Assembly (NCBI GenBank): GCA_031272685.1
Contig: JAISTI010000115.1
Location: forward strand, 1 to 5,493
DNA length: 5,493 nucleotides
Source: Propionibacteriaceae bacterium
GTDB lineage: Bacteria > Actinomycetota > Actinomycetes > Propionibacteriales > Propionibacteriaceae
Direction of reading: 5' to 3'
Shown here in pieces: positions 5,481 through 5,493 of this stretch. The translations under genes and the position numbers were made by a program. Numbering within the stretch: position 1 is the first letter of the stretch; every line of letters starts with the position of its first letter. The notes beneath the pieces are model-generated. The model saw only the letters and a list, made by a program, of their open reading frames with translations, was not told the origin of the DNA and ran no database searches.

Positions 5481-5493
5481 ATGAGGATGGCTG

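Noticed and set aside
5453..5493. Possible 3' end of another - strand gene (open frame ending at TGA 5455-5453)
   Set aside because: Only 13 codons are visible at the edge with no recognisable protein, which is too short to support a gene.
5481..5493. ATG at the right edge as the start of a + strand gene
   Set aside because: It is preceded by a C8 run and no ribosome site, and only four codons are visible.

Overview
The window is GC-rich DNA from an actinomycete (phylum Actinomycetota). The best taxonomic evidence is the primary sigma factor. Its Lys/Ala/Pro-rich N-terminal tail, the stretch [20 protein letters not shown] and the end [13 protein letters not shown] are typical of actinobacterial SigA/HrdB, and the wording before region 1.2 is closest to what I remember from Micrococcales and Propionibacteriales. 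The organism cannot be named more precisely by reading alone.

Layout, left to right. (1) The 3' end of hrpA (ATP-dependent RNA helicase, DUF3418 tail) runs in from the left edge on the + strand. (2) Four bases later, probably translationally coupled, comes a complete PAC2-family protein. (3) A group 2 (non-essential, primary-like) sigma factor lies on the - strand, with its stop only 4 bp from the PAC2 stop, so the two transcripts converge tail to tail. (4) A compact divergent region of about 155 bp carries the control signals for both sigma genes. It holds a textbook-like GGGAAT-N18-GTT ECF promoter (SigR/SigH type) pointing at the group 2 sigma gene. (5) The primary sigma factor gene sigA (rpoD/hrdB) runs on the + strand from a TTG start. 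(6) A short gap of about 90 bp contains tandem hairpins, one a perfect 8-bp stem. (7) A secreted protein of unknown function lies on the - strand, with a Sec signal peptide, an Fn3-like segment, a bacterial Ig-like (Big_2-type) segment and an unrecognised Cys- and Tyr-containing C-terminal region.

How it fits together. The core is a divergent pair of sigma-70 family genes. sigA serves housekeeping transcription. The group 2 sigma keeps the residues that read the -10 element, but it has lost an Arg normally used at the -35 element and the basic patch that meets transcription activators. With an ECF promoter in front of it, the simplest reading is a stress-induced alternative to SigA, fed by a thiol/oxidative- or heat-stress ECF sigma, with a narrowed or altered promoter range. 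A PAC2 gene close to the sigma genes echoes the sigA/sigB/PAC2 neighbourhood of mycobacteria (Rv2714 region).

The window is mostly a chromosomal core region. I see no mobile element, CRISPR array, tRNA or rRNA, and no clear new system. The points most worth following are the predicted ECF promoter, the degenerate region 4.2 of the group 2 sigma and the unusual secreted protein.
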